Assembly: GCA_945898025.1 (NCBI GenBank)
Contig: CAMDGT010000004.1
Span: 1 to 16,912 of the forward strand
From: Rickettsia typhi
Lineage (GTDB): Bacteria; Pseudomonadota; Alphaproteobacteria; Rickettsiales; UBA1997
Direction of reading: 5' to 3'
Length of the DNA stretch: 16,912 bases
The notes under the pieces are model-generated. The model saw only the letters and a list, made by a program, of their open reading frames with translations. It was not told where the DNA came from and did not search any database. Position 1 is the stretch's first letter, and every line of letters begins with the position of its first letter. Positions 16,138 to 16,912 of the stretch are shown here, piece after piece. The position numbers and the translations under genes were made by a program.

Positions 16138-16362
16138 ATGAAAGCTAATTTTACAAATAAAAACTCTTTTTTTATTTTATATAAAATTACTATTTTTTTT
16201 ATCATAATATTAACGGTAGCAATATTAATAATGTTCTTATCAAATGACAAAATAACACAAAAAAACGAAGTGGTAATAATTGACATTATCAATAAAATCA
16301 ATATTTGTCCCTTTATTCAAGATGAGTTTGAAAAAATCAATAATAATCAAAAAAATTTATAA
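16138..16362 (+). CDS. Possible small single-pass membrane protein, unrecognised
   Basis: An open frame of 74 codons beginning with ATG. The product has a short charged N-terminus, one very hydrophobic segment at about 11-35 (rich in Phe, Ile and Leu), and a polar tail of about 40 residues with Asn, Lys and Glu and a single Cys57. I do not recognise it. In favour of a real gene: it lies between divergent genes with a candidate promoter at the right distance, and no other explanation covers the stretch. Against: short open frames rich in Ile, Phe, Lys and Asn arise easily in DNA of this composition, and there is no Shine-Dalgarno sequence. A 7-bp inverted repeat with a 2-base centre follows directly after the stop (16363-16378), without a T-tract. 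Confidence 0.4.
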   Translation: MKANFTNKNSFFILYKITIFFIIILTVAILIMFLSNDKITQKNEVVIIDIINKINICPFIQDEFEKINNNQKNL

Positions 16363-16539
16363 AAAATCACTTGATTTTGTCAAAAAAAATTGCAAAATCG
16401 CGGTTGCTACTAAATTTTAGTTTGCACCAAAATTAATTTTGCTTAAATTTTTGTAGTTTTTGCTACTCATATTTCAATATTAATTTACAAAGATTAATTA
16501 GCCCACTAATTATCACTTAAGAGTCCACAAGTAAGAAAG

Positions 16540-16567
16540 CTAAACCTTAATTTACATTAATGTTTAG
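16540..16567 (+). promoter_or_regulatory. Hairpin in the rpsB leader
   Basis: Arms CTAAAC (16540-16545) and GTTTAG (16562-16567) pair perfectly. After one C/T mismatch, TTAAT (16547-16551) pairs with ATTAA (16556-16560) around a TTAC loop: 11 pairs with one internal mismatch. It lies about 80 bases upstream of the rpsB ATG and directly precedes the terminator-like hairpin. A possible promoter, TTTACA at 16484-16489 with AATTAT about 18 bases later, would put it in the transcribed leader. Confidence 0.35.
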
Positions 16568-16577
16568 AATTTTGGTG

Positions 16578-16607
16578 TTTGCAAATTATGTTAATTGCAA
16601 ATTTTTT
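16578..16607 (+). terminator. Terminator-like hairpin with T-tract in front of rpsB (terminator or attenuator)
   Basis: TTTGC (16578-16582) pairs with GCAAA (16597-16601) and AATTA (16584-16588) pairs with TAATT (16592-16596), leaving one bulged A and a TGT loop. Six T residues follow at once (16602-16607). Only 37 bases remain before the rpsB ATG, too few for an ordinary promoter plus leader. The hairpin is therefore either an attenuator within the rpsB leader or the end of the upstream small gene's transcript. Only two G-C pairs make it weak. Confidence 0.4.
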
Positions 16608-16644
16608 CTTATTTGGTAACTAACCAATTAAACAATTTAATAAA

Positions 16645-16912
16645 ATGTCAAAAATCGAAATACCTCAATTTACCATTAAACAACTCCTTGAAGCTGGTGT
16701 CCATTTTGGTCATAAAACCATGCGTCGTAACCCAAAAATGAATCGCTATATTCACAGTAGTAGCAACGGTGTTAGTATCATTGACCTAACTAAAACAGCT
16801 CAAATGCTTTATCGTTCAATGACGGTTATTAAAGATATCGCTAAAAATAATGGCAGAATCTTATTTATCTCAACCAAAAAACAAGGCTCCGCTCCAATTG
16901 CAGAAGCAGCAA
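16645..16912 (+). CDS. rpsB: 30S ribosomal protein S2 (N-terminal 89 residues; 3' end outside window)
   Basis: S2 is a late-assembling protein of the small ribosomal subunit. The ATG at 16645 opens a frame that stays open to the edge of the window. The translation begins MSKIEIPQFTIKQLLEAGVH and continues with FGHKTMRRNPKMNRYIHS, then SIIDLTKTAQML and GRILFISTKKQG, all diagnostic of S2. The start is fixed by the family's FT(x)RQLLEAGVHFGH position. No Shine-Dalgarno sequence precedes it; the 20 bases before the ATG are AT-only apart from one C. A 5-bp hairpin (16613-16627, TTGGT/ACCAA) lies just upstream. tsf usually follows rpsB in bacteria but would be outside the window. Confidence 0.97.
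   Translation, partial: MSKIEIPQFTIKQLLEAGVHFGHKTMRRNPKMNRYIHSSSNGVSIIDLTKTAQMLYRSMTVIKDIAKNNGRILFISTKKQGSAPIAEAA

Noticed and set aside
1..16912. Search for CRISPR arrays, insertion sequences, integrase or att-type direct repeats
   Set aside because: No regularly spaced repeats, transposase motifs or target duplications were seen. The tRNA-Pro 3' end is not repeated elsewhere in the window, so no island insertion is indicated.

Overview
The window looks like chromosome of an AT-rich, probably intracellular alphaproteobacterium of the order Rickettsiales. The evidence is a strongly AT-biased base composition in genes and spacers alike, a VirB8/VirB9 pair of a type IV secretion system, an FzlA-type GST-fold division protein, an exported ankyrin-repeat protein, the dnaG-rpoD order, and translation starts that almost all lack a Shine-Dalgarno sequence. 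The assignment is inference; no rRNA or species marker is present.

Layout. The left edge holds the 3' part of ruvB on the + strand, which converges with a long block of minus-strand genes. Read in the direction of transcription (right to left), the first run is virB8, virB9, an fzlA-like gene, an AmgK-like sugar kinase, a small unrecognised protein and an 895-residue hybrid histidine kinase with two receiver domains (7107 down to 564). Gaps are 42, 1, 3, -4 (an ATGA overlap) and 37 bases, so this looks like one transcription unit; a candidate promoter lies upstream of virB8. Next to the right is a two-gene unit: a periplasmic cupredoxin-like protein followed by a UbiH/COQ6-type FAD monooxygenase. 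Then come rpoD and, upstream of it, dnaG; a tRNA-Pro(TGG) lies 49 bases upstream of dnaG on the same strand. Further right are an exported ankyrin-repeat protein with a TTG start and an M48 metallopeptidase with TPR-like C-terminal part (BepA type).

The right end reverses direction. A possible 74-residue membrane protein and then rpsB (5' part only) run on the + strand. The spacer before rpsB folds into several hairpins, one followed by a T-tract, suggesting a regulated leader.

Functional picture. The genes cover replication and transcription (dnaG, rpoD), recombination (ruvB), translation (rpsB, tRNA-Pro), quinone synthesis (FAD monooxygenase) and cell-envelope biology (VirB8/VirB9, FzlA, AmgK, BepA-like protease, sensor kinase). 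The most unusual feature is the run that joins secretion-channel subunits, a division regulator, a cell-wall-sugar kinase, an unknown protein and a membrane sensor kinase. Nothing here is clearly mobile or recently acquired: there are no insertion sequences, CRISPR arrays, integrases or att repeats.
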